Assembly: GCA_000471925.1 (NCBI GenBank)
Contig: CP006667.1
Location: forward strand, 1,674,001 to 1,738,000
Reading direction: 5' to 3'
Length of the DNA stretch: 64,000 nt
From: Ralstonia pickettii DTP0602
GTDB lineage: Bacteria; Pseudomonadota; Gammaproteobacteria; Burkholderiales; Burkholderiaceae
Shown: positions 18,126 through 26,996 of the stretch, one piece after another
How the letters are laid out: each line of letters begins with the position of its first letter
How positions within the stretch are numbered: position 1 is the first letter of the stretch
Notes under the pieces: model-generated
Told to the model about the DNA's origin: nothing
Seen by the model: the letters and a program-made list of their open reading frames with translations, nothing else
Database searches by the model: none
Translations under genes and position numbers: made by a program

Positions 18126-18926
18126 ATGCCAGACTCACATCCCCCGGTCGAAGAAGCGGCCAGCCTGCTGTTCAACCAGTCGCTGGAAAAAGGGCAGGCC
18201 GTGCTGGCCGCCTTCAGCGCCGTGCGGCGCACCATGACCATCGGCGAGGTTGCCGAGGCGGCTGGCATCAACAAGAGTTCCGCACAGCGCATGGTTTTCA
18301 CGCTGGAGCACCTGGGCTACCTGCGCAAACATCCCAAGACACGGCGCTACCAGTTGACGCCGCGGGTGATGAGGATCGGATTCAATTACCTGGCCGCCGA
18401 TCCGCTGATCGACGTGGCCAATCCATTCCTGTCGGAACTGACCAAGCTGACGACGGAAACCACCTGCCTGACGGAGCCAGACCAGGCGGACATGGTGTAC
18501 GTCGCACGCTTTGTCAGCGCCCAGTTCGTGCCGGTGCACATGCCGATTGGCAGCCGCATCCCCATGTATTGCACCGGCTCCGGCCGCGCCTACCTGAGCG
18601 CTTTGCCGGAAGGCGAGGCGCTGACGCTGATCGAGCGCTCGGAACGCGTCGCGCACACGCCGTATACACGCACGGATATCGCGGAAATCGTGGCGACGCT
18701 GCGTGAAGCGCGCCAGCGGGGCTATGCGGTAAATAGCGAGGAACTGTTTCTCGGAGACATGACGATTGCCGCGCCGGTGATCGGCGGCAACGGACGGCCG
18801 GTGGGTGCCATCCATGTGGTGGCGCCCACCGGCCGCTGGTCGTTGGAAGAGGCGCAGGCCAGGCTGGCGCCGCCGTTGCTGCAATGTGCGCGTGCCATCA
18901 GCAGTTCCGTGCGTGCGCTGGGCTGA
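18126..18926 (+). CDS. IclR-family transcriptional regulator
   Basis: 266 residues from ATG 18126 (GAGG about 9 bases upstream); earlier in-frame starts at 18069 (TTG) and 18078 lack a ribosome binding site. An N-terminal winged helix (MTIGEVAEAAGINKSSAQRM) is followed by the IclR effector domain (GSRIPMYCTGSGRAYLSALP). It is divergent from the amino-acid transporter/oxidase operon, its likely target. Confidence 0.9.
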   Translation: MPDSHPPVEEAASLLFNQSLEKGQAVLAAFSAVRRTMTIGEVAEAAGINKSSAQRMVFTLEHLGYLRKHPKTRRYQLTPRVMRIGFNYLAADPLIDVANPFLSELTKLTTETTCLTEPDQADMVYVARFVSAQFVPVHMPIGSRIPMYCTGSGRAYLSALPEGEALTLIERSERVAHTPYTRTDIAEIVATLREARQRGYAVNSEELFLGDMTIAAPVIGGNGRPVGAIHVVAPTGRWSLEEAQARLAPPLLQCARAISSSVRALG

Positions 18927-19084
18927 GCCTGGTGCGGGTGGGTGCAGGGGGTGGTGCTGTCAGCGTCTCGATGAGGAAGGGATTGAGCGGGGATAGTCCG
19001 TATAGCCGCGCGTGTCGCCGCCATGGAAGGTCCGGCAGCGAACTCCTCGTGGACGGAGGTATGTGCTCCGTGTGAGTTTCGAAG

Positions 19085-19131
19085 ATATCCCGGGCGACAG
19101 GACGGGGGCGTCTTGTCGCCACCGGGGATAA
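19085..19131. terminator. long imperfect hairpin between convergent genes
   Basis: Arms around GCGACA (19094-19099) and TGTCGC (19114-19119) extend outward with bulges into CCCGG/CCGGGG. It lies between the convergent IclR and crotonase genes. No T-tract is seen, so a two-way terminator role is only inferred. The rest of 18927-19204 shows no gene. Confidence 0.3.
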
Positions 19132-19204
19132 CCCCCGGCACCTGCTGCGGGACCAATTGAAACACCCATCATGCGACAACTGGCAGCGCATGCTGCGTGG
19201 CCGT

Positions 19205-19936
19205 CTACCTGGCCGCGAGCTCGGCAAGGCGTCGCGCAGTCTCTTCTGAGCGCAGGGAGGCTTCATAGGCCGACCTGCCGATGGTTTCGTTCCATTCACC
19301 GCCGGCAATCGCATCGATGTGCCGCTTCATGGAACGAACAGCGGCCGGGTCGCAACGCCCAATGCATTCGGCATACATGTCGATGGCAGCGGCGAGGTCC
19401 TCGCGGCGGACAAGGTCAGTGAGAAAGCCGACCCGGAGCAATTCCTCGCTTTCGAGCGTCATGGAAGTCAGGAAGATCTTCTTGGCTGCCGGAGAGCCCA
19501 GGCGCGAGACGAAGCGCCGCAGACCCCCTGGGTAGTAGTGCAGCCCAAACTTCGCGGCGGGCATGAACAGCTTGCAACCGTGGACGCCGATCCGGAAATC
19601 GCAGGCCAACGCGAGGTCGGTGCCACCACCGTAGACGCTGCCGTTCATCGCGCATAAAGTCGGGAGCTCGAGGGTTTCCAGGGCGTCGATCATGTCTTCG
19701 AGCGAGCGGTCCAGGCGGGTGCCGATCTGGCTCAGGGTATAGCCCGAACAGAAGGTCTTCTCGCCTTCGCCCGTCAGCACGAGCAGCCGCAAGGTCGGGT
19801 CGCGCCTCACTTGTTCCACGAGCCGCAGCAGGACCCCGATATCGTCGGGGTCAAGCCGATTGTGCTCGGAGGGGCGCCGAAGTGTGATCGTCGCCGTCCC
19901 GCCGGCGATTTCAAGGGTAGGGTTTGCGGATTTCAT
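19205..19936 (-). CDS. enoyl-CoA hydratase/isomerase (crotonase) family protein
   Basis: 243 residues. The crotonase fold is clear: oxyanion-hole segments FCSGYTLSQIG and GSVYGGGTDLALACDF and a C-terminal helical part. The two glutamates of true hydratases are not seen: the GGGxEL position reads GGGTDL and the second reads KFGLHYYPGG. It may therefore be a dehydratase, isomerase or hydrolase of the superfamily rather than a hydratase. Its ATG overlaps the CoA-transferase stop (ATGA), so the pair acts together on one CoA ester. Confidence 0.85.
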   Translation of the reverse strand: MKSANPTLEIAGGTATITLRRPSEHNRLDPDDIGVLLRLVEQVRRDPTLRLLVLTGEGEKTFCSGYTLSQIGTRLDRSLEDMIDALETLELPTLCAMNGSVYGGGTDLALACDFRIGVHGCKLFMPAAKFGLHYYPGGLRRFVSRLGSPAAKKIFLTSMTLESEELLRVGFLTDLVRREDLAAAIDMYAECIGRCDPAAVRSMKRHIDAIAGGEWNETIGRSAYEASLRSEETARRLAELAAR

Positions 19937-21156
19937 GGCTTGGGGTCGTGGCCGTGTTGCAGGATGATGCCTTCGCGCGCCAGTGCTTCCAGGTCGGACG
20001 TGGGGAATCCATGTTCCCGAAGGACGTCAAACGTGTGCTCGCCGAGCATGGGCGGCGCGCGGCGAATGGATTTCCCATGGCGGCCGTCGAAGGCGATCGG
20101 GCTGCCGACTTGCCGGATGCAACCCAGCTCTGCGTGCTGGACTTGCTCCACAAGCCGGGAGTGAATGACCTGCTCGTCAGCAAAGACGTCCGCGACGTTG
20201 TAGATCGGGCCAGCTGGAATATCTGCCGCCAGCAGCCGTTGCGTCCACTCCTTGCGGCTGTGCGCCTTCAGCCTGGCCTCGATCACCTCCTTGAGCTCGG
20301 CGCGCCGCTCGATCCGCGCTGCATTCGTCGCGTAGCGCGGATCATCGATCAGCTCTTGCAATCCAAGCACCTCGCAGAGGCGCTTCCACATCTCGGCTGT
20401 CGCCGGTGCGATGTTCAATGGCCCATCCGCGGTCTGGAATACCCCATACGGCGCAATCACAGGGTGCGTATTCCCGGCAAGACCGGGAATCTCCCCCAGG
20501 CTCAGGTAACGCTGGGCCTGTACGCTCATGAGTCCGACGAGTCCCGCCAACAGTGAGGTTTCCACCCGCCGACCGCGCCCGGTTGCATGGCGCTGCGCTA
20601 CGGCAGCCAGGATGCCGATGGCACACCACATCCCGGCAGTCTGGTCGCCGATCGCCACACCCACCCTGACCGGTCCCGATTCCGGCATGCCCGTCACGCT
20701 CATGAGTCCGGAGTACCCCTGGGCAATCTGGTCGAACCCGGGACGTTGACTCGCTGGTCCCGTACGGCCGAAACCGGTGACGCTCGCATAGATGAGCCGA
20801 GGGTTCGCTTCGGCAAGCGCCTCGTACCCAAGACCCATGGATTCCATGGCGCCGGCGCGAAAGTTCTCCACGATCACGTCGTACTGGCCGGCGAGATCGC
20901 GCAGCAGGTCAAGCGCGCGAGGATCGCGGAAGTTGACGGCGATCCCGCGCTTGTTGCGGTTGCCGCTCAGGTAGTAAGCGCTGGTGCCGCGGTCGAAAGG
21001 CCCCCAGTGGCGGATCATGTCCCCGCCCGCGGGCTCGACCTTGATCACGTCGGCGCCCAGGTCGCCCAGGACCATCGTGCAGAAGGGGCCCGCAAGCGCC
21101 CTGGTGAGGTCCAGGACACGTATCCCCGAAAGTGGCAAGGATGTTGGGTCGGTCAC
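19933..21156 (-). CDS. class III CoA-transferase (CaiB/BaiF family)
   Basis: 407 residues starting at GTG 21156, which has GAGGAG upstream. The family N-terminus is clear (LSGIRVLDLTRALAGPF, LGDLGADVIKVEP), and the catalytic aspartate is expected at Asp171 in AIGDQTAG. Such enzymes move CoA between carboxylic acids in the cytoplasm. It is divergent from the sulfatase operon across a short region carrying a perfect palindrome, so both are probably controlled together. Confidence 0.9.
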   Translation of the reverse strand: MTDPTSLPLSGIRVLDLTRALAGPFCTMVLGDLGADVIKVEPAGGDMIRHWGPFDRGTSAYYLSGNRNKRGIAVNFRDPRALDLLRDLAGQYDVIVENFRAGAMESMGLGYEALAEANPRLIYASVTGFGRTGPASQRPGFDQIAQGYSGLMSVTGMPESGPVRVGVAIGDQTAGMWCAIGILAAVAQRHATGRGRRVETSLLAGLVGLMSVQAQRYLSLGEIPGLAGNTHPVIAPYGVFQTADGPLNIAPATAEMWKRLCEVLGLQELIDDPRYATNAARIERRAELKEVIEARLKAHSRKEWTQRLLAADIPAGPIYNVADVFADEQVIHSRLVEQVQHAELGCIRQVGSPIAFDGRHGKSIRRAPPMLGEHTFDVLREHGFPTSDLEALAREGIILQHGHDPKP

Positions 21157-21193
21157 GCGTTCTCCTCTTGTCAGATCGTATTTCCTACTCTAT

Positions 21194-21205
21194 GTTGTAT
21201 ACAAC
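21194..21205. promoter_or_regulatory. candidate GntR/FCD operator (perfect palindrome)
   Basis: GTTGTATACAAC is a perfect 12-base palindrome centred between the divergent CoA-transferase (start 21156) and sulfatase (start 21239) genes. It fits the TnGTnnACnA pattern known for FadR/VanR-type GntR regulators, and a GntR/FCD gene lies at the end of the sulfatase operon. Confidence 0.6.
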
Positions 21206-21238
21206 GGAAATGCAACCGTTGTGCAAAAAAGGAGACTC

Positions 21239-22762
21239 ATGCGCAAGCCCAACATTCTTTTCATCATGGCCGACCAACTCTCGGCACCGGTTTTGCCCTT
21301 CCACGGCAACACCGTCGTGAAGGCGCCTCACCTCCAGGCGCTCGCCGAACGGTCCGCAGTCTTTGACAACGCCTACTGCAACTTTCCCTTGTGCGCACCT
21401 GCCAGGTCCTCGCTGCTTGCAGGCCAGTTCGCCACGCGCATCGGCGCGTTCGACAACGCGTGCGAGTTCCAGGCTGCCACGCCCACGCTGCCTTATTACC
21501 TTGCGCAGCAGGGCTACAAGACCATCCTCGGCGGGAAGATGCACTTCGTCGGCCCTGACCAGAAGCACGGCTTCGAGGAGCGCCTTACCACCGACATCTA
21601 CCCGGCGGACTTCGGCTGGGCAGCGGACTGGGCGGAGGGCGAGTTCAGCTTCTACTCACCTGGGCACAACCTGAGTACTGTGGATGAAAGCGGCTCTTGC
21701 TTCCGCAGCCTGCAACTCGATTACGACGAGGAGGTCGAGGCGAAGGCGATCCAGCGTCTGTACGACCTCGCGAGGGAAGACGAGCAGCCGTTCTTCATGT
21801 GCGTTTCCTATACGCACCCCCATCCGCCGTATCACATCCTGCCCGAGTACCTGGATCGTTACTCGCCTGAGGAGATCAACCTGCCTGTCGTCGGCGACAT
21901 GCCGATGCAGGAGCGCGACAAGCTCAGCCAGTGGGTGCAGTATTCCCACGGGCTGGACAAGCAAGGGGCGACCGACGAACAGGTGCGGCGTGCGCGCCAC
22001 GCCTACTATGCGATGGTGAGCTACGTCGACGACAAAGTGGGCCGTCTTCTGGAGACGCTCAAGCGCGCGGGCTTCGCGGACAACACCATCGTCGTGTTCA
22101 CTTCCGATCATGGCGACATGCTGGGCGAGCGCGGCATGTGGTTCAAGCGGGTGTTCTTCGACTGGTCGGCCAAGGTTCCGCTGCTCGTCTACGACCCGCG
22201 CAAGCGCGAACCCCGGCGAATCGCGGAGCCGGTTTCCCACGTGGACCTGCTCCCCACATTGCTGGATCTTGCGATGGATGGCCAAACGCCGGCCTGGGTC
22301 GAGCCGATCGACGGACGCAGCCTCGTGCCGCTGGTCGCAACGGGCGATGACGACGGCGAGGCGGAAGCGTTCGTCGAGTACACCGCCGAGGGCGTCACGG
22401 GTCCATGCTGCATGCTGCGCCGTGGCCGATACAAGTACGTGTACACCCATGGCCATCCAGACCTGCTTTTCGACATGGAGGCCGACCCGAACGAGCTGGT
22501 GAACATCGCGCAAGAGCAGCCGCAGGTGCTTGCCGAGTTCAAGGCACGCGTGCTCTCCCGATGGGATCCCGCTGCAATCACGCAGCAGGTGCTTGCCAGC
22601 CAGGCACGCCGCAAATTTATCAACTCGCTGCCCGAGGGCATTCAGCCCGCCTGGGACTACCAGGCGGCCACGGACGACACACGCCGGTTTGTGCGCCGGG
22701 GCAGCGCTCGCGTGATTAAGGTAAAGAAGCGCTGGCCGGCAGTGGCGCCCGTCGCCAAGTGA
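21239..22762 (+). CDS. type I sulfatase, choline-sulfatase-like
   Basis: 507 residues from ATG 21239 with AAGGAG upstream; the frame runs upstream only as a shadow. The N-terminus KPNILFIMADQL gives metal ligands near Asp12. The formylglycine motif C-x-P-x-R is Cys52-Ala-Pro-Ala-Arg56. A metal-binding SDHGDMLGERG lies at Asp290/His291, and the sequence around it resembles BetC choline sulfatases. No signal peptide is seen, so it acts in the cytoplasm on an imported sulfate ester. It needs a formylglycine-generating enzyme, not found in this window. A related alkaline-phosphatase-fold hydrolase cannot be excluded. Confidence 0.85.
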   Translation: MRKPNILFIMADQLSAPVLPFHGNTVVKAPHLQALAERSAVFDNAYCNFPLCAPARSSLLAGQFATRIGAFDNACEFQAATPTLPYYLAQQGYKTILGGKMHFVGPDQKHGFEERLTTDIYPADFGWAADWAEGEFSFYSPGHNLSTVDESGSCFRSLQLDYDEEVEAKAIQRLYDLAREDEQPFFMCVSYTHPHPPYHILPEYLDRYSPEEINLPVVGDMPMQERDKLSQWVQYSHGLDKQGATDEQVRRARHAYYAMVSYVDDKVGRLLETLKRAGFADNTIVVFTSDHGDMLGERGMWFKRVFFDWSAKVPLLVYDPRKREPRRIAEPVSHVDLLPTLLDLAMDGQTPAWVEPIDGRSLVPLVATGDDDGEAEAFVEYTAEGVTGPCCMLRRGRYKYVYTHGHPDLLFDMEADPNELVNIAQEQPQVLAEFKARVLSRWDPAAITQQVLASQARRKFINSLPEGIQPAWDYQAATDDTRRFVRRGSARVIKVKKRWPAVAPVAK

Positions 22763-22775
22763 AAGGAGGCCGATA

Positions 22776-24275
22776 ATGACGCAGAACAAGCTCACGGCGG
22801 ACATCGATCCGCACCGTCTGGCTCGCGCGATAAGCGGCTACAACCTGATCGGCGGCGGCCTGGTGGGGGCGCGCTCGGGAAACACTTTCCCGGTAGCCAA
22901 CCCTGCAACCGGACGCGAGATCGGGCACGCGGCTGAAAGCGACGCAAGCGACGTCGACCGCGCAGTGCGTGCGGCGGCCCAGGCGCAGCCCGCGTGGGCC
23001 GCGATGCCGGCTCGCAAGCGTGGCGCGCTGCTGGCCGACTGCGCGCGCCTGATTGGCGAGCACGTGGAGGAACTGGGCCGGCTGGTGGCGCTCGAAACCG
23101 GCAAGGCCCTGCGCACCGAGAGCCGGGTCGAAGCCTCCGTCGTTGCCGACGCTTTGCAGTTCTACGGCGGCCTGGCTTCGGAACTCAAGGGCGAAACCGT
23201 GCCGTTCAGCCCGGACATGCTGACACTCACGCAGCGCGAACCGATCGGGGTGGTGGGCGTCATCATTCCCTGGAATGCCCCCATGATGCTGATGGCGCTG
23301 AAGATCGCCCCGGCGCTGGTGGCCGGCAACACGGTCGTCGTGAAATCGGCCGAAGAGGCGCCGCTGGCGGTCCTGAGGCTCTGCCAGATCATGAACCAGG
23401 CGCTGCCCGCCGGGGTGCTGAACATCGTCTCGGGCTTCGGCCCCGAATGCGGGGCGCCCCTGGTCGCGCACCCCGCGGTCGGCAAGGTGACGTTCACCGG
23501 CTCCGTCGAAACCGGAAGAATCGTGGCGCGCACGGCCGGAGAGAAGCTCATCCCCGTCACGCTGGAACTCGGCGGCAAGAGCCCGATGATCGTCATGGAC
23601 GACGCCGACATCGCGAAGGCCGTCGCCGGCGCGGTGAGCGGCATGCGCTTCACCCGCCAGGGACAGAGCTGCACGGCCGCCAGCCGCATTTTCGTGCACG
23701 AGAAGGTGCACGAAGAATTCGTCGCCTTGCTCAAGGAGCGAGTTGACGCGCTGAAGATGGGTGACCCGCTGGATGAAGCGACGGACATCGGCACGGTCAT
23801 CTCGCGCACCCAGCTCGACAAGATTCTCGGCTACATCGAAAGCGGTCGGGCCGAGCCTCATTCCCGGGCGCTCGAATGCTCCCAGTTGCCTGCGGATGAG
23901 TCGCTTCGGGAAGGCCTGTTCGTCAGGCCGGTCATCTTTACCGGCCTGGACAACACATCCCGGCTGGCGCGCGAAGAAATCTTCGGACCCGTGACGTGCG
24001 TGATCCGCTTCTCAAGTTACGAAGAAGCCGTGGCACAGGCCAACGACAGCGACTACGGACTGGCTGCAACCATCTGGACGCAGAACCTGAAGACCGCGCT
24101 GGATGCCACCCGACGCCTGCAGGCAGGCTTCGTGCAGGTGAACCAGAACATCGTGGTCCAGCCTGGATTGTCCTACGGGGGCGTGAAGCAATCCGGCCTT
24201 GGCCGCGAGGCGTCGTTGGAGGCAATGCTGGACCACTTCACGCACAAGAAGACCGTGATCTTCAACATGAACTAA
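22776..24275 (+). CDS. NAD(P)+-dependent aldehyde dehydrogenase
   Basis: 499 residues with AAGGAGG before the ATG, 13 bases after the sulfatase. The catalytic residues are Glu264 (LELGGKSP) and Cys299 (GQSCTAASR), and the cofactor site GSVETGR is in place. The length and sequence type fit the betaine/semialdehyde dehydrogenase group. In this operon it probably oxidises an aldehyde made from the alcohol set free by the sulfatase. Confidence 0.9.
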   Translation: MTQNKLTADIDPHRLARAISGYNLIGGGLVGARSGNTFPVANPATGREIGHAAESDASDVDRAVRAAAQAQPAWAAMPARKRGALLADCARLIGEHVEELGRLVALETGKALRTESRVEASVVADALQFYGGLASELKGETVPFSPDMLTLTQREPIGVVGVIIPWNAPMMLMALKIAPALVAGNTVVVKSAEEAPLAVLRLCQIMNQALPAGVLNIVSGFGPECGAPLVAHPAVGKVTFTGSVETGRIVARTAGEKLIPVTLELGGKSPMIVMDDADIAKAVAGAVSGMRFTRQGQSCTAASRIFVHEKVHEEFVALLKERVDALKMGDPLDEATDIGTVISRTQLDKILGYIESGRAEPHSRALECSQLPADESLREGLFVRPVIFTGLDNTSRLAREEIFGPVTCVIRFSSYEEAVAQANDSDYGLAATIWTQNLKTALDATRRLQAGFVQVNQNIVVQPGLSYGGVKQSGLGREASLEAMLDHFTHKKTVIFNMN

Positions 24276-24299
24276 GACGCTCGTTACGAGGAGACAAGA

Positions 24300-25175
24300 A
24301 TGGCTGCGATCGGTTTCATCGGGTTGGGCAATATGGGATTTCCTATGGCGTGCCGACTGAAGGAGGCAGGGCATGAGGTTCGCTGCTTCGATCTCAACGC
24401 GAGCTCGATGGAGCGCGCATTGCATGCGGGCCTCGGGCCGCGGGCTTCGGTCGAGGAAACGGTATCCGGGGCGGAGGTTGTCATCACCATGCTGCCCAGC
24501 GGTCGGCATGTGCTGGACGTGCTCACGGCAGACACGCTGCCGCTCGCGCCTGGAGCGCTTGTGATCGATTGCTCGACGATCGATGTCGCGTCCTGCGCTG
24601 TCTTCCACGAAACGCTGCGCAAGAAGGGGCTGGTCACGCTTGACGCTCCCGTTTCCGGCGGCGTAAGCGGCGCGGCGGCGGGGTCGCTCACGTTCATGGT
24701 CGGAGGCACTGAATCAGCCTTCGCGCGTGCCCTCGAACTGCTGCGCGCGATGGGCAAGAACATCTTCCATGCAGGCGCGGCGGGCGCCGGCCAGGCGGCA
24801 AAGATCTGCAACAACATGCTGGCAGGCATTTCCATGGTGGCCGTCTCCGAGGCCCTGCATCTGGCCAAGCGACTGGGGCTGGATCCACGGAGGTTCTACG
24901 AGATTGCGTCGACGTCTTCCGGCCAATGCTGGGCGCTCACGAGCTATGCGCCTGAGCCCGGCCTGGTGGCGTCCGCGCCGGCCAATCGTGGGTACGAAGG
25001 CGGCTTCGCTTCCGAGCTGATGTTGAAGGACTTGCGGCTGGCGGAGCAGGCTGCGGTTGCGAGCCAGTCGCCGGCCTTGCTGGGCGCGGCGGCCGCCTCC
25101 GTCTACGCGATGCATTGCGCCGCCGGGCGTGGCCGGCTCGACTTTTCCTCCATCATCAAGATGCTCGGCGCATAA
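24300..25175 (+). CDS. NAD(P)-dependent beta-hydroxyacid dehydrogenase (HIBADH family)
   Basis: 291 residues. The Rossmann motif IGFIGLGNMGFPMA opens the protein; the substrate motif DAPVSGGVSGAAAGS and the catalytic lysine Lys168 (GQAAKICNN) follow. Family members oxidise 3-hydroxyisobutyrate, tartronate semialdehyde, sulfolactaldehyde and similar compounds. It lies 24 bases after the aldehyde dehydrogenase, suggesting alcohol to aldehyde to acid steps on one small hydroxy acid; the exact substrate is open. Confidence 0.9.
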   Translation: MAAIGFIGLGNMGFPMACRLKEAGHEVRCFDLNASSMERALHAGLGPRASVEETVSGAEVVITMLPSGRHVLDVLTADTLPLAPGALVIDCSTIDVASCAVFHETLRKKGLVTLDAPVSGGVSGAAAGSLTFMVGGTESAFARALELLRAMGKNIFHAGAAGAGQAAKICNNMLAGISMVAVSEALHLAKRLGLDPRRFYEIASTSSGQCWALTSYAPEPGLVASAPANRGYEGGFASELMLKDLRLAEQAAVASQSPALLGAAAASVYAMHCAAGRGRLDFSSIIKMLGA

Positions 25176-25213
25176 GCTGCCCGCAGCAAAATCAAGCAGC
25201 AAGGAGACCAACC

Positions 25214-26185
25214 ATGGCAATCGTCCGACGCGTATTCCAGGTGGCTGTTGTCGCTGTTCTGTTCGTCAGCGGCGCAGCCTTCGCGCAGAAGGAAACGGGT
25301 AAATTGATTGTGGGTTACCCCTCGGGCCAGTCTGTCGACGTGGTCGCCCGGATCCTGGCCAACCGCCTCGGTCCGGCGATCGGGCGGTTGCTGATCGTGG
25401 AGAACATGCCGGGGCAGTCCGGCAGCCTGGCGCTGGCAGCGGTTGCGCGCATGCCCGCTGACGGCAGCGTGATGACGCTGTCGGCTTCGGCGGCCCTGGC
25501 TGGCAATCCTTCCCTGTATCGGAACCTGCGTTACGACACGGCTCGAGATTTCGAGCCGATCGGCCTGGTCTACGATGCGCCGCTCCTGCTGATGGTTAAT
25601 AGCGCGCTTCCCATTCACTCGCTGAAGGAGCTGATTGCCTACGCGAAGGCGAACGCGGGAAAGGTCAACTATTCGTCCCCCGGCAACGGTTCGGTGTCCC
25701 ATCTTGCGATGTCGGAGCTCCTGCGGCGAACCGGCATGGAAATGACGCATGTCCCCTATGCCGGTTCCGCCAAGTCGCTGACCGACCTTGCGGCAGGTGA
25801 GGTGCAGGTAGCCTTCGATGCCTTTGCGGGCGCGCAGCCCTACCTCGCCAGCGGCAAGGTGCGTGCCATTGCGGTGAGTTCCCGGGAGCGCCTGACCGCA
25901 CTGCCGTCCGTACCGACAGTCGCCGAGAGCGGCCTGGGCATGGAAGACTTCGACGTGGTCCCGTGGGTGGGTCTGCTCGCGCCCGCCGGCACCCCGAAAC
26001 CTGTCGTGGACAGGGTGAGCGCCGAGCTCGCCAGGATCGTCCAGTCTCCCGAACTGTCCCAACGGATCGCCGCCTTGGGCGGCCGCCCGCGCAGCAGCAC
26101 TGCGGCGGAATTCAGGACCTTCCTGCGCGGCGAAATGGGACGGTGGGCGGACGTCGTCAAGGCGTCCGGCGCTCGCCTGGAGTGA
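25214..26185 (+). CDS. Bug-family tripartite tricarboxylate-type binding protein
   Basis: 323 residues from ATG 25214 (AAGGAGA at 25201). The signal peptide ends at GAAFA-QK. The domain pattern (GKLIVGYPSGQSVDVVARIL, VENMPGQSG) is that of Bug/TctC periplasmic receptors, which bind carboxylates, amides or aromatic acids. No TctA/TctB membrane genes are present, as is common for Bug proteins in this group. It probably captures the substrate of this operon. Confidence 0.9.
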   Translation: MAIVRRVFQVAVVAVLFVSGAAFAQKETGKLIVGYPSGQSVDVVARILANRLGPAIGRLLIVENMPGQSGSLALAAVARMPADGSVMTLSASAALAGNPSLYRNLRYDTARDFEPIGLVYDAPLLLMVNSALPIHSLKELIAYAKANAGKVNYSSPGNGSVSHLAMSELLRRTGMEMTHVPYAGSAKSLTDLAAGEVQVAFDAFAGAQPYLASGKVRAIAVSSRERLTALPSVPTVAESGLGMEDFDVVPWVGLLAPAGTPKPVVDRVSAELARIVQSPELSQRIAALGGRPRSSTAAEFRTFLRGEMGRWADVVKASGARLE

Positions 26186-26265
26186 TGGCCGTTCACCTCC
26201 TCGTGCTGCGGGTCCCGGTCATGGCTGGCCGGTACCTGCCTGTCCGTTGAAGCGCGTCACATCTT

Positions 26266-26275
26266 CTGTATACTG
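26266..26275. promoter_or_regulatory. degenerate GntR operator-like site before the regulator gene
   Basis: CTGTATACTG shares the GTATAC core with the palindrome at 21194-21205 and lies directly before the GntR start codon, as expected for weak autoregulation. It is not a perfect dyad. Confidence 0.35.
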
Positions 26276-26280
26276 TCTGA

Positions 26281-26967
26281 ATGAGCACAGCAAAATCGAG
26301 CGCATTGCGAAAACGGGATCCACAGCCGCTGTCCGTGGAGCAGGTCAGCGAGCGGATTCGCTCCGCCATCCTGCGCGGAGACTTGCGGCCAGGCGCAAAA
26401 CTGACAGAGCAGGATCTTGCGGCGGAATTCGAAGTGAGCCGCACGCCCATCCGGGAGGCTATCCGCCAACTCGAGACCGAGCGGCTCGTCACCCGGACGC
26501 CGTTCGTCGGTGTCACGGTGAGGCAGCTGACGCCAGAAGATGTGCTTGAGCTGCTGGACATCCGCGAGGTGCTCGAGGGTCTGGTGGCACGTCTGGCGAC
26601 GCGGCATATGGATGCCGCGCACCTGCAGAAGCTGAATAAGTTGTTCCAGCAACTGACTGCCTGCGCAAAGAAGGGGGATGTCCCCGGCTATCTTGACCAC
26701 GCGCTGGCGTTTCGCCGTGTGCTCGTCGAATGCTGCCGCAGCGACACGCTGGCTGAGTACGTCCTCGACATCGAGAACCAGTTGCGCCTGATGGGCAATC
26801 GAACCGCCATGCTGCCGGGCCGCATGGAAGCCGCGATCGAGGAACACGAGAAGTTGCTGGATGCCATCGCTCGCGGCGATGGCGCTGCGGCGGAGCAGTT
26901 GAACCGGGAGCGCATCCAGCATATCCGCGACGCGGTTGCGAAGTCGATTACCTTCTCGATCTTCTAG
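26281..26967 (+). CDS. GntR-family regulator with FCD domain
   Basis: 228 residues. The N-terminal winged helix (VSERIRSAILRGDLRPGAKL, FEVSRTPIREAIRQLE) and an all-helical FCD effector domain (about residues 90-215) place it in the FadR/VanR subfamily, usually repressors released by an acid. It closes the sulfatase operon and probably binds the palindrome at 21194 and the related site in front of itself. Confidence 0.9.
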   Translation: MSTAKSSALRKRDPQPLSVEQVSERIRSAILRGDLRPGAKLTEQDLAAEFEVSRTPIREAIRQLETERLVTRTPFVGVTVRQLTPEDVLELLDIREVLEGLVARLATRHMDAAHLQKLNKLFQQLTACAKKGDVPGYLDHALAFRRVLVECCRSDTLAEYVLDIENQLRLMGNRTAMLPGRMEAAIEEHEKLLDAIARGDGAAAEQLNRERIQHIRDAVAKSITFSIF

Positions 26968-26996
26968 GCCGCAGCTGCAGCCGCCAAGGCAGACTC

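Noticed and set aside
19933..21156. Possible carnitine pathway, from CaiB-like and crotonase-like neighbours
   Set aside because: No CaiA, CaiC or CaiT homologue is present and the crotonase lacks the expected active site, so a carnitine role is not supported.
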